Position numbers and translations under genes: made by a program. Below the pieces are notes generated by a model. That model was not told the origin of the DNA. It saw nothing but the letters and a program-made list of their open reading frames with translations, and made no database searches. Shown in pieces: positions 6,395-7,447 of a stretch of DNA of 7,447 bases (positions are counted from its first letter, which is position 1; the number at the start of each line of letters is the position of its first letter). This DNA comes from Robiginitomaculum sp. (GTDB lineage Bacteria; Pseudomonadota; Alphaproteobacteria; Caulobacterales; Maricaulaceae): positions 1 to 7,447 of the forward strand of contig JALSYJ010000306.1 in NCBI GenBank assembly GCA_027071965.1, read 5' to 3'.

Positions 6395-6423
6395 ATAACT
6401 TTCTCGAATTTATATTTGGTCAT
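6391..6423 (-). other. Ten-codon ORF between nrdR and nusB
   Basis: ATG at 6423-6421 opens MTKYKFEKVI and stops at TGA 6393-6391, which overlaps the nusB ATG as ATGA. It has no good ribosome site. It lies in the same frame as nrdR, just after the nrdR stop. It could be a leader for coupling, a remnant of a lost gene end, or chance; chance is most likely at this length. Confidence 0.2.
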
Positions 6424-6432
6424 TGGGGCGCA

Positions 6433-6888
6433 TCAATCATCCAGTTTTTCGTCAGCAATAAATCTGGCAAAATCGCGGGTTTCGTTAAAATCCTTGTAAA
6501 CGGAAGCATAGCGCACATAAGCTACCTGATCGAGATTGGCCAGTGCTTCCATTACCAGCTTGCCAATATAGCGGGATTTTATTTCAAAATCCCCCTCGCT
6601 TTCCAGTCTGCGGACAATTGATGAAATCATATTCTCAACCTGATCCCTGTCCATGGGACGTTTTTGCAACGCCATGGAAACCGACCTAGTTAATTTTTCC
6701 CGGTCAAACCGAACCCGGCGCCCGGAGCGCTTGATTACATTAAGCTCACGAAGCTGCACCCGTTCAAATGTAGTAAACCTTTGGCCGCAACTTAGACATT
6801 GACGACGTCTGCGAATGGCAGAGCCATCTTCGGCACCGCGGGAATCTTTTACCTGCGTGTCTTCACTTGAACAATAAGGGCACCGCAT
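6433..6888 (-). CDS. nrdR: Transcriptional repressor NrdR
   Basis: NrdR is a zinc- and (d)ATP-binding repressor of ribonucleotide reductase genes, which it controls through NrdR boxes in their promoters. The 151-residue protein has the N-terminal zinc ribbon MRCPYCSSEDTQVKDSR with Cys3, Cys6, Cys31 and Cys34, a basic RRRR stretch (26-29) for DNA contact, and an ATP-cone (about 49-139) starting at NVIKRSGRRVRFDREKL and ending near YVRYASVYKDFNE (124-136). Length and every key residue are standard. The ATG (6888-6886) follows glyA by 3 bp, with GGAGG embedded in the glyA end, so the two are co-transcribed. Pairing glyA with nrdR links one-carbon supply for thymidylate to control of dNTP production; that reading is inference. 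Confidence 0.98.
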   Translation of the reverse strand: MRCPYCSSEDTQVKDSRGAEDGSAIRRRRQCLSCGQRFTTFERVQLRELNVIKRSGRRVRFDREKLTRSVSMALQKRPMDRDQVENMISSIVRRLESEGDFEIKSRYIGKLVMEALANLDQVAYVRYASVYKDFNETRDFARFIADEKLDD

Positions 6889-6891
6889 ATC

Positions 6892-7447
6892 TTACCTCCG
6901 GTAAAGCGGAAATTTCTCTGTGAGTTGTAATACCCGTTGGCGAACCTGTTCTTCAACTTGAGGCTTACCCTGATCTGTATCAACCATTGCGTCTAAAACC
7001 TCGACCATCATTTCACCAATCAGCTCAAATTCGGCAACACCAAAGCCACGGGTGGTTCCTGCTGGTGAGCCAATGCGAATGCCTGAAGTAATGGTAGGTT
7101 TTTCCGGGTCATCAGGAACACCATTCTTGTTACAGGTGATAAATGCTCTTTCCAAAGCGGCCTCGGCAGCGTTTCCCTTTAGCCCCTTGGGTCGCAAGTC
7201 AACCAGAGCCAGATGCGTATCGGTGCCTCCTGATACCAGCGAATAGCCACCTTCAACCAACTTGTTGGCCATGTGCTGACAATTCTGAATCACGTTTTTT
7301 GCATAAGTTTTGAAGTCGGCCTGTAATGCTTCTTGAAACGCTACCGCCTTGGCGGCGATAACATGCATTAGCGGGCCACCCTGCAGGCCCGGAAAAACCG
7401 CAGAATTGATCTTTTTGGCAATGTCCGGATCATTGGTTAAAACCATA
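6892..7447 (-). CDS. glyA: Serine hydroxymethyltransferase, C-terminal part
   Basis: GlyA is a cytoplasmic PLP enzyme that converts serine and tetrahydrofolate to glycine and 5,10-methylene-tetrahydrofolate, the main source of one-carbon units. About 184 residues of the C-terminal side are visible, against roughly 417-430 for the full protein. The Met at 7446 is internal: MVLTNDPDIAKKINSAVFPG follows the TLRGPRGG region in family members, so the gene continues past the right edge and the PLP-binding lysine is just outside. Seen here: FPGLQGGPLMHVIAAKAVAF (18-37), SGGTDTHLALVDLR (72-85), CNKNGVPDD (105-113) and TSGIRIGSPAGTTRGFG (120-136) with the substrate-carboxylate Arg124. The sequence ends in LTEKFPLYRR, typical of GlyA. 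No defect is seen. Any promoter for the operon lies outside the window. Confidence 0.97.
   Translation of the reverse strand, partial: MVLTNDPDIAKKINSAVFPGLQGGPLMHVIAAKAVAFQEALQADFKTYAKNVIQNCQHMANKLVEGGYSLVSGGTDTHLALVDLRPKGLKGNAAEAALERAFITCNKNGVPDDPEKPTITSGIRIGSPAGTTRGFGVAEFELIGEMMVEVLDAMVDTDQGKPQVEEQVRQRVLQLTEKFPLYRR
6895..6899 (-). promoter_or_regulatory. Shine-Dalgarno site of nrdR inside the glyA end
   Basis: GGAGG on the minus strand, formed by the last glyA codons (CGG AGG), 6 nt before the nrdR ATG. It is optimal in sequence and spacing and fixes the nrdR start. Confidence 0.8.

Noticed and set aside
6379..6621. 80-codon plus-strand frame over nusB start and nrdR end
   Set aside because: Antisense to two well-supported genes and without any recognisable feature.
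7444..7446. ATG as start of glyA
   Set aside because: This Met lies in the middle of the GlyA family sequence; the PLP-lysine region would be missing, so it is an internal residue.

Overview
The window looks like a chromosomal segment of a moderately AT-rich alphaproteobacterium. The evidence is the gene order glyA-nrdR-nusB-thiL on the minus strand, which is a classic alphaproteobacterial cluster, and the close match of the DEAD-box helicase and the NrdR/NusB proteins to alphaproteobacterial types. A finer placement is inference only: paired secreted amidohydrolases of this kind are familiar from Sphingomonadales, Hyphomonadaceae/Maricaulales and related groups. No mobile element, CRISPR array, rRNA or tRNA was seen, and base composition does not change obviously along the window.

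Left part, plus strand (1-1756): the 3' end of an imidazolonepropionase-like amidohydrolase. It overlaps by 4 bp (ATGA) a second, complete, exported amidohydrolase-like protein that lacks the N-terminal HxH metal motif. The two are almost certainly translationally coupled and probably work together outside the cytoplasm.

Middle, plus strand (1757-4381): an RhlE-type DEAD-box RNA helicase behind its own candidate promoter. Then comes a 201-bp spacer holding several inverted repeats, including a perfect 8+3+8 palindrome, and then a diguanylate cyclase (GGEEF) with a helical/coiled-coil N-terminus and no product-inhibition site.

Right part, minus strand (4403-7447): an apparent operon read from right to left: glyA (5' end outside the window), nrdR, nusB, thiL and a small exported protein with a FliL-like C-terminal pattern. 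Spacing is very tight: 3 bp glyA/nrdR, 37 bp nrdR/nusB, 4-bp overlap nusB/thiL, and 40 bp before the last gene. The riboflavin genes (ribD/ribE/ribH) that usually sit between nrdR and nusB in this cluster are absent. The operon converges on the cyclase gene with only 21 bp between stop codons, where a hairpin may end transcription from both sides.

Functionally the minus operon groups one-carbon metabolism (GlyA), dNTP-synthesis control (NrdR), rRNA antitermination (NusB) and thiamine diphosphate synthesis (ThiL). The plus-strand genes cover c-di-GMP signalling, RNA remodelling and an envelope-located hydrolase pair. No gene-free stretch exceeds 300 bp; the longest is 3146-3346.
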